Below, in pieces: positions 21,042-29,992 of a stretch of 34,968 nt of DNA. The stretch lies in the NCBI GenBank assembly GCA_028293445.1, contig JAQGOU010000641.1, positions 1-34,968 on the forward strand, read 5' to 3'. Both the position numbers and the translations under genes were made by a program. Every line of letters begins with the position of its first letter. The stretch's first letter is position 1. Under the pieces are notes generated by a model that did no database searches, was not told where the DNA came from, and was given only the letters and a program-made list of their open reading frames with translations. The DNA is from Verrucomicrobiales bacterium. GTDB taxonomy: Bacteria > Verrucomicrobiota > Verrucomicrobiia > Limisphaerales > JACDHS01.

Positions 21042-21626
21042 ATGTCCGACAAACTAAACAAAGCGACCGTCCTGGTCCTGAATCGAAACTGGCAGGCCAT
21101 CAATGTGCGCACGCCCGCCGACGCTATTTGCCAAATGGCAACCGGCGTAGCCACGGCTCTCGAGTTCGAAGGCGAGAATCAGATTCGTCCCGTCCGCTGG
21201 GCCGAATGGATCACGTTGTCGATTCGCGAAGTTGACCAGGCGATCTGCACCGTGCGCGGCCCGATTCGTCTGCCGACCGTTATTGTCCTCGCGAACTTTG
21301 CCAAGGTGCCGAAGAAGCGCCCGAAGTTTTGCGCGAAAACGATTCGTGAACGCGACGGGAATCGTTGCCAGTACACCGGCAAGGTCTTGAAGCCGGACGA
21401 AGGCAACATCGATCACGTTCTACCCCGTTCACGCGGCGGCCAGGATGTTTGGGAGAATTGCGTTTGGGCGAGCAAAGAGGTTAACAGCCGCAAAGGCAAT
21501 CGGTTGCCGGACGAGGCGGGATTGAAGTTGCTCACGACTCCAAAAGCGCCGAAAGAACTGCCGATGACGATGCTCATTCGCAATGCGCATGGAATTGCGG
21601 AGTGGAAATTGTTTTTGAACGAATAA
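21042..21626 (+). CDS. HNH endonuclease family protein
   Basis: 194 residues. The N-terminal ~85 residues (TVLVLNRNWQAINVRTPADAICQMA...WAEWITLSIRE) form the conserved leader of a widespread small HNH family. The HNH fold follows: KFCAKTIRERDGNRCQYTG, then D124-H125 (NIDHVLPRSRGG), N139 (WENCVWASKEVNSRKGNR). The zinc-binding Cys pairs of many HNH proteins are incomplete (only NRCQYTG), but the catalytic D-H...N set is intact. The start has no well-spaced Shine-Dalgarno. It lies between tRNA-Gln and RtcB; a DNA- or RNA-cutting role in the island is possible but not shown. Confidence 0.85.
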   Translation: MSDKLNKATVLVLNRNWQAINVRTPADAICQMATGVATALEFEGENQIRPVRWAEWITLSIREVDQAICTVRGPIRLPTVIVLANFAKVPKKRPKFCAKTIRERDGNRCQYTGKVLKPDEGNIDHVLPRSRGGQDVWENCVWASKEVNSRKGNRLPDEAGLKLLTTPKAPKELPMTMLIRNAHGIAEWKLFLNE

Positions 21627-22000
21627 GTCAATGAGAGCGGTGTGCCAGAATTACTGGATGCGCCGCTCTCAAAATCAAAATAGAGATGAAAAACCAAAAC
21701 AGGGAATCGGAGGACACGTGGAGACCATCGCCAAAACTGCCGACGCCATGGCGGCCAACGTCAATTTTGGCGGAGCACGATTTAAATACAGCACGGCTGA
21801 AGCACGAATGGAGGGGTAGTCGCACGGAGGCAACGTGTTTTAGATGGATTAAACTGCGGGCTATTCGTCTTACGCGAAAGTCACGCAAAGCCTTGGATTT
21901 GCTATTAAAAATGGGCCTGTATGGCCGTTAGTAAAGGTCTAACTGTCAGGGTATCCTGCCCTGTCTATTTATTGAAACCTGGAGAAGATTAATTAACTGA
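21627..22000. other. Intergenic region before rtcB
   Basis: No convincing gene. An 81-codon frame (21686-21931, basic C-terminus ending LLKMGLYGR) lacks a ribosome-binding site and overlaps another frame. A small GGCC-TGTAT-GGCC hairpin lies near 21914. A GGAGAAG stretch 13 bases before the rtcB ATG may be its ribosome-binding site. Confidence 0.4.
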
Positions 22001-23395
22001 ATGAACTCAAAAGATTTAATTCGATTGGGCGTGCCGTTTGGCGAGGCGACTCGTCGCGCGACGGATTTCATCGCGCAATACGTGCTCAGCGGCGGGGACA
22101 AATCACGCATTGAAGAGGAAGTGAAAGCGATCGTCGCGAACCCGGCGCTCTTTGCGGAGGACCCGTTGCGTAAAGAATTCGCAAAGGCCCTCGTCAACGC
22201 GCCGCCGCCGGCCCGCACGGATCCGGCCAAGTATCGCCAATGGGGCGAGGGTTTGGAATCCGAGGCGATCAATCAAATGGAGAAGGCGTGTTTCCTTCCT
22301 GTTTCGGTGGCGGGCGCGCTCATGCCGGATGCGCACGTGGGTTACGGCCTGCCGATCGGCGGTGTGTTGGCAACTGACAATTGTGTCATCCCGTACGCCG
22401 TCGGTGTCGATATCGCGTGCCGCATGAAAATGACGGTGCTCGATATTCCGGTGCGCGATCTTGAACACAAACAGGATCGTCTCACCCGCGCCATCGAGGC
22501 GGAGACACGCTTTGGCGTCGGTTCGACGTTCAAGCAACGCCGCTCCCACGACGTGCTCGATGCGGATTGGGGCTGCAGTGGCGTCACGAAACAAAATAAG
22601 GATCGCGCGTGGTCGCAGTTGGGCACGAGTGGTAGCGGTAATCACTTTGTTGAGTTCGGGCTTTTCACGGCGAACGAAAAGATTCTAGGACTTGAGCCGG
22701 GAACCTACGTCGCACTCTTGAGTCATAGCGGAAGCCGTGGCACGGGCGCTGCCGTCTGCGATTACTACAGCAAGCTTGCGGTGAAGAAACACCCTGAGCT
22801 GCCGAAGGAATTACAACGACTCGCCTGGCTTTCGCTGGACGAAGCGGATGGCCGCGAATACTGGGACGCGATGGAGTTGATGGGCCAATACGCTGCGGCG
22901 AATCACGCGTGTATCCATAAACACATGGCGGCAAACCTCGGCGCGGAAGTGTTGCTCGACCTCGAAAATCACCACAACTTTGCGTGGAAAGAAAAACACG
23001 TGATCGATGGTGTCGAACGCGAGGTCGTTGTGCATCGCAAAGGCGCGACGCCGGCCGGCGCAGGTGTGCTCGGAATTATTCCGGGCTCAATGGCGACGCC
23101 TGGGTTCGTGGTGCGCGGCAAGGGCAATGCGGAATCGTTGAATTCAGCGTCGCATGGTGCCGGACGAGTGATGAGCCGCACGAAAGCGTCCCAGACGTTT
23201 AACTGGAAAGAGGTGAATCAATTCCTGCGCGATCGCGGAGTGACGTTGATTTCGGCGGGCCTTGATGAAGTGCCGATGGTTTACAAAAACATCCATCAAG
23301 TGATGGCCGCACAATCCGATCTCGTCGACGTGATTGGTCAATTCGATCCGCGACTGGTGAAGATGGCGCCGCACGGCGAACGTGCCGAAGATTAA
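22001..23395 (+). CDS. rtcB: RNA 3'-phosphate/5'-OH ligase RtcB
   Basis: 464 residues, the GTP- and Mn2+-dependent ligase that joins RNA ends bearing 2',3'-cyclic or 3'-phosphate to 5'-OH ends, such as tRNAs cut by nucleases. All hallmark blocks are present: MPDAHVGYGLPIGGV, GVDIACRM (metal ligands D137, C140), GSGNHFVEFG, LSHSGSRGTG, NHHNFAW, HRKGATPA, IPGSMATPGFVVRG and SASHGAGRVMSR with H385 as the predicted guanylylation site. Length is close to the family norm. There is no rtcA cyclase, archease or rtcR regulator beside it. Linkage to Ro and Y RNAs recalls the rsr-yrlBA-rtcBA locus of enteric bacteria. Confidence 0.96.
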   Translation: MNSKDLIRLGVPFGEATRRATDFIAQYVLSGGDKSRIEEEVKAIVANPALFAEDPLRKEFAKALVNAPPPARTDPAKYRQWGEGLESEAINQMEKACFLPVSVAGALMPDAHVGYGLPIGGVLATDNCVIPYAVGVDIACRMKMTVLDIPVRDLEHKQDRLTRAIEAETRFGVGSTFKQRRSHDVLDADWGCSGVTKQNKDRAWSQLGTSGSGNHFVEFGLFTANEKILGLEPGTYVALLSHSGSRGTGAAVCDYYSKLAVKKHPELPKELQRLAWLSLDEADGREYWDAMELMGQYAAANHACIHKHMAANLGAEVLLDLENHHNFAWKEKHVIDGVEREVVVHRKGATPAGAGVLGIIPGSMATPGFVVRGKGNAESLNSASHGAGRVMSRTKASQTFNWKEVNQFLRDRGVTLISAGLDEVPMVYKNIHQVMAAQSDLVDVIGQFDPRLVKMAPHGERAED

Positions 23396-23440
23396 GAGCC
23401 TCGTGATAAGGCGATGGACGTTGGGTGGAGACGCGTAAGA

Positions 23441-25354
23441 TTATTGGATCATACCGCGTTTCCGCAGCATTTCTTCCATCGCCTTGTCCATGGCAAAATC
23501 GGCGAGAGACTTTGTAACCTGGTCGAGTTGCAAATTGGCTTCCTTGAGTTTGCGCGGATCGCCCGTCTTGGTTCGCGGCTCCTCGGTTTCCAGAACCTTT
23601 TCCACTTCGAGAAGCGCGTCTTCAATTTGCTTCTTGTACTCGGGATCGAGTTCCGAAGCAAATTGAGCCATGGTTTTACGGGTGGCTCCCATGTTGTCAC
23701 CGGCGTTGCGCTTCGCTTCTGTCCATTGGCGAAATCGCAAGTCGTCGAAGGCGTGATCAACCGATTCCTCGACCATCTTTTGCACTTCGGCGTCATCAAC
23801 ATCCACCGCCGATTTCATTTCAACCACCTTTTGCTTACCTGTTTTGATGTCACGGGCGAGCGCGTGGAGAATTCCATTGGCATCGATTTCAAATTGCACG
23901 CCAACGCGTGGCACGCCTTTGGGCGCCGGCTCAAATTCTATTTCAAATTTGCCCAGGCTCCAGTTATCACGGGCACGCTCGCGTTCGCCCTGCAGAACGT
24001 GGATCAGCATACTGCGTTGATTGTCTACTGCAGTCGTAAACATCTCGCCCGCTTTAATAGGGATGGTCGAGTTGCGTGGAATAATAACGTTCATTAAACC
24101 GCCGAACGTTTCGATGCCGAGTGAGAGCGGCGTGACATCCAACAGTAAAAGATTTTTGAAACCGCCCGAAAGAATTTCTGCCTGAATGGCCGCACCCAGC
24201 GCAACCGCTTCGTCAGGATTCTGTGAGGTATTGAGCTGCGGTCCCTTTCCTTTATGAAAGTCTGAACCTAGTCGGAGATCGCCACGGGCCTCATCGAATT
24301 CGGCGCAGCCAAACCACTCGGACACGAGCTTGCGGACGAGCGGCATGCGAGTCTGTCCACCAACGAGAATGATTTGATCCAGGTCTTTCGTTTCCAGTTT
24401 CGCATCGGCAACAGAGCGAAGACAATGCGGGCGCGTACGGAGAATGATGTCGCGCGTGAGAGCCTCGAGTTCGGTGCGTGTGAGCTTGTAGCCAAATGAA
24501 AATTCTGGTGTGAGAAAGGGTAACCCAATTTCCACTTCTGTTTCGGAGGAGAGACGAATCTTGGTTTGTTCGGCAACTTCCCGAATGCGGGAAAGCATGG
24601 GTAAATTGCTTTTTGCATCGGGACCACCTGCGGATTTGATCTTCTCGACGATGAACTCCACCAGTTGACTATCCAGATCATCGCCACCCAACCGGGTGTT
24701 CCCGTTGGTGGCAAGAACCTGAAACACGCCATTATTCAATTCAAGGATTGAGAGATCGAAGGTGCCACCGCCCAGGTCGTATACGGCGATCTTCGAATGC
24801 TCCTTCAGTTTATCCAATCCATAGGCAAGCGCCGCCGCTGTGGGTTCGTTGACAATGCGTTCCACCGTAAAGCCAGCCAACTCTCCGGCCCTCTTCGTTG
24901 CGTTCCGTTGTGCATCGTTGAAATAGGCCGGCACCGTGATGACAGCACGCGTGACTGGTTCGCCGAAATAACCTTCCGCATCGTGCTTCAGCTTCTTCAG
25001 GATTTCTGCGGAAACTTCTTCCGGGGCCCAACTGCGACCATGAATGTCCATCGTGACGGTTCCAGAGCCTTCGCCTCGCACCGGATAAGTCACGAGCATT
25101 TCTTCTCGGGAAATATCGGCACCGCGACGACCCATGAAACGTTTTACTGAGTAAACTGTTTCTGCCGGCTTGATCACTCGAACACGATTGGCTTTGTGCC
25201 CGACGATCGTTTCTCCAGTGGATGAAGTGAAATGAACGACGGACGGCGTGAGTCTTTGGCCTTCGGTATCGGCAATAACAAAAGGAATTCCCGAATCGAC
25301 AGTCGCAACCAGGGAATTGGTTGTGCCGAGATCAATGCCGACGATTTTACTCAT
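23441..25354 (-). CDS. dnaK: Hsp70 chaperone (DnaK/HscA-like)
   Basis: 637 residues with a complete nucleotide-binding domain: phosphate 1 motif GIDLGTTNSLVA, VPAYFNDAQRNATKRAGELAG, adenosine-side IVNEPTAAALAYGLD and phosphate 2 AVYDLGGGTFDLSIL. The substrate-binding domain has LLLDVTPLSLGIETFGG and NTTIP-like RNSTIPIKAGEMF. The C-terminal lid is short and lacks the acidic EEVD-like tail, and no GrpE or DnaJ gene is adjacent, so this is a secondary Hsp70 (HscA/HscC-like) rather than the housekeeping DnaK with certainty. I take the start at MSKIVG; ten upstream in-frame residues look like leader. It converges with rtcB. Confidence 0.9.
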   Translation of the reverse strand: MSKIVGIDLGTTNSLVATVDSGIPFVIADTEGQRLTPSVVHFTSSTGETIVGHKANRVRVIKPAETVYSVKRFMGRRGADISREEMLVTYPVRGEGSGTVTMDIHGRSWAPEEVSAEILKKLKHDAEGYFGEPVTRAVITVPAYFNDAQRNATKRAGELAGFTVERIVNEPTAAALAYGLDKLKEHSKIAVYDLGGGTFDLSILELNNGVFQVLATNGNTRLGGDDLDSQLVEFIVEKIKSAGGPDAKSNLPMLSRIREVAEQTKIRLSSETEVEIGLPFLTPEFSFGYKLTRTELEALTRDIILRTRPHCLRSVADAKLETKDLDQIILVGGQTRMPLVRKLVSEWFGCAEFDEARGDLRLGSDFHKGKGPQLNTSQNPDEAVALGAAIQAEILSGGFKNLLLLDVTPLSLGIETFGGLMNVIIPRNSTIPIKAGEMFTTAVDNQRSMLIHVLQGERERARDNWSLGKFEIEFEPAPKGVPRVGVQFEIDANGILHALARDIKTGKQKVVEMKSAVDVDDAEVQKMVEESVDHAFDDLRFRQWTEAKRNAGDNMGATRKTMAQFASELDPEYKKQIEDALLEVEKVLETEEPRTKTGDPRKLKEANLQLDQVTKSLADFAMDKAMEEMLRKRGMIQ

Positions 25355-25416
25355 GGCCGACACGTTGCCACGAAGCAACATCAAAGCAAAATCGAATTTT
25401 CCTGCTTTCCTGATCA

Positions 25417-26094
25417 GTGAATTCGAGTTATCTGGCAGGCGTGAATTGCATCGTCACCGCGGGCCCGACGTACGAACCTTTGGACGAAGTTCGGCGATTG
25501 ACGAATTTTTCCTCGGGAAAGCTGGGCTCACTCCTCGCCAACTTCCTTTTTGAACAAGGTCATCAGGTCACCTTGTTGCTCGGCCATTATTCGACTTTTC
25601 ATCGGGAACAAAAAGCACAGGAGATGCAAACGTTCACCACGACGGAAGATTTGCGTCAGCGGCTTAAAGAGAGTTCTGCAAAACAGATCGGTGCAATTTT
25701 CCATGCGGCAGCCGTGAGCGATTTTGGTTTCGGGAAAGTTTTCGAACGCCAGGCGGACGGAACGCTCGTTGAAACCAAAAGTGGCAAAATTTCCACACGA
25801 GGCGGGGCGCTCCTCGCTGAGTTGGTGCCGACTCCCAAGATCCTGCGCGAATTACGCAATTGGTTTCCGCATGCAGCCATCATTGGTTGGAAGTATGAAG
25901 TCGATGGCACGCGCGAGGATGTTATTGCCAAAGCCAGGGAACAAATTCTCGAGTGCAAGACGACAGCGTGTGTGGCCAATGGGCCGGCGTATGGCTTCGG
26001 CTTCGGGTTGGTTACCGTAGAAAATAACCAGCACTTTTCTAATGTTGATGAACTTCTGGCGGCGCTCGAACTTACCGCAACGACGGCTAGATGA
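25417..26094 (+). CDS. CoaB-type phosphopantothenoylcysteine synthetase domain protein
   Basis: 225 residues from a GTG start; a second in-frame GTG at 25441 also fits. The protein matches the DFP/CoaB domain: VTAGPTYEPLDEVRRLTNFSSGKLG, ...HAAAVSDFGF...KISTRGGALLAELVPTPKIL and VANGPAYGFGFG. In bifunctional CoaBC this half condenses 4'-phosphopantothenate with cysteine. The CoaC decarboxylase half is absent here, so either it is encoded elsewhere or this is a stand-alone synthetase. It starts 60 bp from the divergent Hsp70 start and probably shares its promoter region. Confidence 0.85.
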   Translation: MNSSYLAGVNCIVTAGPTYEPLDEVRRLTNFSSGKLGSLLANFLFEQGHQVTLLLGHYSTFHREQKAQEMQTFTTTEDLRQRLKESSAKQIGAIFHAAAVSDFGFGKVFERQADGTLVETKSGKISTRGGALLAELVPTPKILRELRNWFPHAAIIGWKYEVDGTREDVIAKAREQILECKTTACVANGPAYGFGFGLVTVENNQHFSNVDELLAALELTATTAR

Positions 26095-26096
26095 TC

Positions 26097-27938
26097 TTAC
26101 ATCTCGAACTTTGAAACGCGTCGGAGTCCCAGTTGAAGCGGTAATTGCCCGAGCAAAAGGGAAAACAACAGAAAGCCGATCGAGGCGACCACGGCGAAAT
26201 TGAAGGATGGCCCCCTCAAGATTGAGGAATGAACTTCGTCGCGGATTCGCCAGGGAGCGCCGAGAGACAACATCGCCACAGAGCCCACGATATAAAGGAA
26301 GCTCAGGACGAGACAGAATGTGCCGCCGAAGCCGCTGACGATTTTGCTCGGATTCTCTTCCTTGAAGTTCGGATACAAAACGCCCAACCCCATCGCGAGG
26401 CCATTCAACGTGAAGGTCATGATGGTAATGGTGCCGGCAAAAAAGAATGTGCGTTCAAGCGGCATCTTCAGCATGTGACACGACAGAGTAATCAGCCCCA
26501 GCGTGACCACGAGCGATGCGAGGGTTGCCAGCCAAAATTTAACTTTCACAACTTTAACGAGACCGATGGGTGCCATGCCGACAATCCAGAGACGTTTTCC
26601 TTCTAGGGAAAATTGTGGGTAAACGAAGCGCGTCGTGAGGGTGGCAAGATTCAGCGAGCAAGCGCCTAGATTAAGATAGGAAACAAGGTGAATCCAAAAG
26701 GGGTTGGTGAGTTGCTGTGTGAAATGACGTAAATTGATGATGTAAACTCCGAGCAGGCCAAAGAGAATGACGGTCTGTCCCCACTGAGTGGTGTCGCGCC
26801 AAAAGATTCGAATATCTTTCAGGATGAGCGCCCGCACATCCGATCCGGCCCCACGAATATTCTGCAACAGCTTTTCAAAGAGACTTTGAGGATAACGGAA
26901 GATGTTCTGGCGGGAACGCAAAGACCGGAACCAATTCCATTGTTCAAAGACGCTCGCCCGGCTATGCACAACTGAAAAGGCGTCGTAGAACGTTTTCCCC
27001 ATTGTCGTAAAACTTAGGTAACCGAAGAACAGCACGTAACTAAGGAGCACCAGGATAAAGAAGAGAGCTGACGACCAGGCGCCTTCCGCCCAGAGCAGGA
27101 CGCTGCTCGACATCCAATAGCTCGGTAGCAAGGGCGAATGTGAAAAGTGAGTTTTCATCATCAAGCGATCCATAACCGCTAACACGCGCACCTCATTGGG
27201 ATCATCTGCAATCGGTTCGGGTCGAAGCCAGTGAGCCGCGGCGCACAGGAGCAAGACCGCCGCAGAGAGGGCAACCATTTGAAAGGCCCGTCGGTCCAGA
27301 AAGCGCGCAAGATTCAGCGCAACCCATGCTCCCGCTACTGCGGGTAAAACAATAAACAGGGCCGTTGAAAAAAGTGTGATCAGATAGAAATGCCAGGGAG
27401 CTTTGCTGATTAATCCATACGCGCCGAGCAGCGGGGCAATCAAAAACAGAAAAGCCCATGAAGCCAGCAGCGTGGATTCGATAAATTTCCAGCGAAAGAT
27501 AGTTTGTGTCGAAACAGGGAGTGAAAGGAGAAAGTGGGTTTCACGGTTTCGAAAAAAATTCGTATAACTGATGATCAAATTGCTCAAGAACAAGAGGACG
27601 AACAGAAACGCAAAGAGCAGGAAAATCAGCCGCTCTGCCAGCAGAGTTCCAAAGCCGGGAAAATCGCGAAGCAGAAAATTAAGGCCGCGCTGAAACAGCC
27701 AAAAGGCGACCCCAAAGTAACCGATGATAAATCCTACAATGACGGACGTGAGGAGTCGCGACTCCCTTTGTACCCCGGCGAGGCGTCTGCCAGCCTGCAA
27801 CAAATTAACGCGCATGAGTTGCGCGAGGTGAGAGCGAAACCCGCCTCCTGCCGCAGCCTTCGGTACAGTTGTGGGCAGCTTGAGTGTTTGGCTTTCCGCC
27901 ATTTGCGTTATGGTTACAATCCAGAAGCTGCGAATCAA
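26097..27938 (-). CDS. ABC-2-like exporter permease, 12-14 membrane segments
   Basis: 613 residues. A basic cytoplasmic N-terminus is followed by many hydrophobic segments (SVIVGFIIGYFGVAFWLF, LIFLLFAFLFVLLFLSNLII, LYLITLFSTALFIVLPAVAG-like, VALSAAVLLLCAAAHWL, ALFFILVLLSYVLFFGYLSF). A large loop (LEKLLQNIRGAGSDVRALILKDIRIFWRDTTQW) and a second membrane half follow, as in permeases of the ABC exporter class common in Verrucomicrobiota. The NRETHFLLSLPVS segment is typical of these permeases. The cognate ATPase is not in the window. An in-frame ATG at 27902 is an alternative start. Substrate unknown. Confidence 0.75.
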   Translation of the reverse strand: MIRSFWIVTITQMAESQTLKLPTTVPKAAAGGGFRSHLAQLMRVNLLQAGRRLAGVQRESRLLTSVIVGFIIGYFGVAFWLFQRGLNFLLRDFPGFGTLLAERLIFLLFAFLFVLLFLSNLIISYTNFFRNRETHFLLSLPVSTQTIFRWKFIESTLLASWAFLFLIAPLLGAYGLISKAPWHFYLITLFSTALFIVLPAVAGAWVALNLARFLDRRAFQMVALSAAVLLLCAAAHWLRPEPIADDPNEVRVLAVMDRLMMKTHFSHSPLLPSYWMSSSVLLWAEGAWSSALFFILVLLSYVLFFGYLSFTTMGKTFYDAFSVVHSRASVFEQWNWFRSLRSRQNIFRYPQSLFEKLLQNIRGAGSDVRALILKDIRIFWRDTTQWGQTVILFGLLGVYIINLRHFTQQLTNPFWIHLVSYLNLGACSLNLATLTTRFVYPQFSLEGKRLWIVGMAPIGLVKVVKVKFWLATLASLVVTLGLITLSCHMLKMPLERTFFFAGTITIMTFTLNGLAMGLGVLYPNFKEENPSKIVSGFGGTFCLVLSFLYIVGSVAMLSLGAPWRIRDEVHSSILRGPSFNFAVVASIGFLLFSLLLGQLPLQLGLRRVSKFEM

Positions 27939-27974
27939 GCTTGAGTCGGTTCAATTCTTTTCCAGAATAGGAGG

Positions 27975-28925
27975 GTGTCATCACCAATCATCGTCACCGG
28001 CGGCGCGGGGTTCATCGGGTCACACCTTACTGAGCGTTTACTGAGGGATGGAAAGTCGGTCGTTGTGATCGACGATTTGTCCACCGGTCGCCTCGATAAT
28101 CTACGCACCGTGGAATCTCATCCGCAGTTGCGAGTCATTACTGATAAGGTTTCAACGTGCAAAGAGCTTCCGGAAATCGTGGCGGGCGCGGAATCCATTT
28201 ATCACCTTGCAGCAGCCGTGGGCGTGGAACTGGTGATGAAATCTCAGATTCACACGATCGAGACGAACCTCCACGAAACAGAAGTGATCCTCGAAGTTGC
28301 CAGCAGGTTTAAGGTTCCGGTGCTGTTGACATCCACGTCGGAAGTTTACGGGAAAAGCCAGAAGGACGTTTTTTCGGAAGAGGACGATTTGGTGATCGGG
28401 CCGCCGCACTTAAGTCGCTGGAGTTATGCCTGCTCAAAACTCATGGATGAATTTCTGGCATTGGCCTACGCGCGGGAGAAAGGTCTCCCGGTCCTCATCG
28501 CTCGATTATTTAATACGGTAGGTCCTCGTCAAACCGGGCGTTATGGAATGGTTTTGCCCCGCTTCATTGAAGCGGCCAGGAAGGGGGAATCGCTCAAAGT
28601 CTTTGGTGATGGCAAACAGACCCGCTGTTTTTGTTATGTGAAGGATACCGTCGAAGCTCTAGTGCGGCTCCAGAACTGCGCCGGTGCGAAAGGTGGCATC
28701 TTCAACGTGGGAAGAGACAGTGAAATCAGCATCGTGCAGCTGGCGCAACTGGTGTTGCAGATCCTGGGGTCACGCTCTTCGATCGAGTATGTTCCGTACG
28801 ACAAAGCTTACCTGGCAGGCTTCGAAGATATGCGCCGGAGACGGCCCGCGATTCAGAAGCTGGCGAACACGATCGGTTTCCATCCTCAAACCTCGATTGA
28901 GGAGATTATCCGCCTGACCTCGTAA
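27975..28925 (+). CDS. NAD-dependent sugar nucleotide epimerase/dehydratase (extended SDR)
   Basis: 316 residues. Rossmann motif VTGGAGFIGSHLTERLL at the N-terminus, DDLSTGRLDNL, YHLAAAVGVELV, TSTSEVYG, the catalytic YxxxK (WSYACSKLMDEF) and RLFNTVGPRQTGRYGMVLPRF, then FGDGKQTRCFCYVKDTVEAL. Closest in style to UDP-glucose 4-epimerases and UDP-glucuronate decarboxylases, which supply activated sugars for cell-surface polysaccharide. The GTG start directly abuts AGGAGG with no spacer, so the true initiation codon is unclear. A bidirectional-looking terminator follows. Confidence 0.88.
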   Translation: MSSPIIVTGGAGFIGSHLTERLLRDGKSVVVIDDLSTGRLDNLRTVESHPQLRVITDKVSTCKELPEIVAGAESIYHLAAAVGVELVMKSQIHTIETNLHETEVILEVASRFKVPVLLTSTSEVYGKSQKDVFSEEDDLVIGPPHLSRWSYACSKLMDEFLALAYAREKGLPVLIARLFNTVGPRQTGRYGMVLPRFIEAARKGESLKVFGDGKQTRCFCYVKDTVEALVRLQNCAGAKGGIFNVGRDSEISIVQLAQLVLQILGSRSSIEYVPYDKAYLAGFEDMRRRRPAIQKLANTIGFHPQTSIEEIIRLTS

Positions 28926-28932
28926 AAAGAAA

Positions 28933-28968
28933 AAAGGCGTTCTGTTAAACAGAACGCCTTTCGCTTGA
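28933..28968. terminator. Intrinsic terminator between convergent genes
   Basis: AAAGGCGTTCTG pairs with CAGAACGCCTTT (12 bp, loop TTAAA); the A-rich 5' flank and T-containing 3' flank allow it to work in both directions. Confidence 0.85.
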
Positions 28969-28979
28969 GAAACTAAATC

Positions 28980-29756
28980 TTAGTAGTTCGGCGTAACGAC
29001 GCGATTGCCAGTGGCTGCGCTAACAACATTCGGGTCGCCCGTAGCTTTGAGCTGTTCCTTGAGTTTGTTGACCGTGACTTGTTGCACGCTGCCGTCAGCC
29101 AAACCGATGTTGCCAACGCCATTATGCATTTCTGTCGTCCAGTTGTAAGCGGTAGTGCTGTTGCTGGACAAAAGCCCATTACCTGCAACAATGGCACTCA
29201 CAAGCCCCGGCTTAATTGCCGACGTCTTATCAGCAGCGCCATTCGCACCAGTTGTTCCAATACCAATGTTGCGGTCACCGGAAAGAAGCATGCCGGGCGT
29301 CGTGTCATTGGCATCAACACCATAGAAATAACTCAAGGCGCTGTTATTTTGCGCAGTGGTTGCATTCACACCACCGAAAGAGAAACTGTTAGTGGTGGCG
29401 GCGGGCATAGTGAAATCCAATGGTGCCCGTGGAAGCACGGGGCGACCGGAATCGCTCGGACAAATCAGGACCTTGGGGCTGCTCAATTGATCACCGGCAG
29501 CTTGAAATAAGTTAAACGCGTAATTCGTTCCAGCTGTGCCAAGTTCGCCGGGATATTTCCCGTCGTTGTCATTGGCGAACATGCGCATCGCGGTGCCGAC
29601 TTGCTTCAAGTTGCTGACGCAGTTGATACGTTGAGCACGAGCTTTGGCTTTAGCGAGTGCTGGCAGGAGCATTCCTGCCAAAATTGCGATAATCGCAATA
29701 ACGACTAACAACTCAATAAGAGTGAAAGCCCCGATGATATGGTTTTTCTTTTTCAT
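28980..29756 (-). CDS. Type II secretion-like pseudopilin with H-x9-DG C-terminus
   Basis: 258 residues. A prepilin leader and methylated helix ([26 protein letters not shown] with the Glu at +5), then the [34 protein letters not shown] segment and the closing motif [14 protein letters not shown] (H-x9-DG). Such proteins are multiplied in Verrucomicrobiota and Planctomycetota genomes; they probably build short pilus-like or secretion pseudopilus structures. AGGAAA eight bases before the ATG supports the start. Confidence 0.9.
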   Translation of the reverse strand: MKKKNHIIGAFTLIELLVVIAIIAILAGMLLPALAKAKARAQRINCVSNLKQVGTAMRMFANDNDGKYPGELGTAGTNYAFNLFQAAGDQLSSPKVLICPSDSGRPVLPRAPLDFTMPAATTNSFSFGGVNATTAQNNSALSYFYGVDANDTTPGMLLSGDRNIGIGTTGANGAADKTSAIKPGLVSAIVAGNGLLSSNSTTAYNWTTEMHNGVGNIGLADGSVQQVTVNKLKEQLKATGDPNVVSAATGNRVVTPNY

Positions 29757-29992
29757 AAAGTTTTTCCTGGTTGTTTTCTTTGGTTGCTATTTTTGAGAGC
29801 GGGCACTGTATTGAACTCTCAATTTCAGTGTCAACCCCATTTGCTAAGAAACCTTTTAGCAGCAACAATGCCACCCTCCTTTCGCCCCATCCGACGACTT
29901 TCGACGTGTGTTTTTAACTCCTTTATGCTTAATTTTCACGCACTGTGCGTGAGGTTCACGCATTTTGGTTGAAAAAAGCTCTAAACAAACAA

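Larger units (their letters stand above)
13200..23395. other. RNA island: tRNA blocks, Y RNA array, Ro, slipin, HNH, RtcB
   Basis: Seventeen cloverleaf tRNAs, six Y RNAs and two reduced T-arm RNAs are interleaved with genes for Ro/Rsr, slipin, a CPBP membrane protein, HNH and RtcB, all on the plus strand. Genes left of the island (delta-60 protein) and right of it (Hsp70) run on the minus strand. No integrase, attachment repeat or phage structural gene was seen, so the borders are inferred from content alone. Confidence 0.6.

Noticed and set aside
13200-23395. Prophage or phage-derived tRNA cluster
   Set aside because: No integrase, terminase, capsid, tail or lysis gene is recognisable; a transfer origin remains possible but unsupported.
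24797-25150. Plus-strand frames inside the Hsp70 gene
   Set aside because: Shadows of a well-conserved minus-strand Hsp70 coding sequence.
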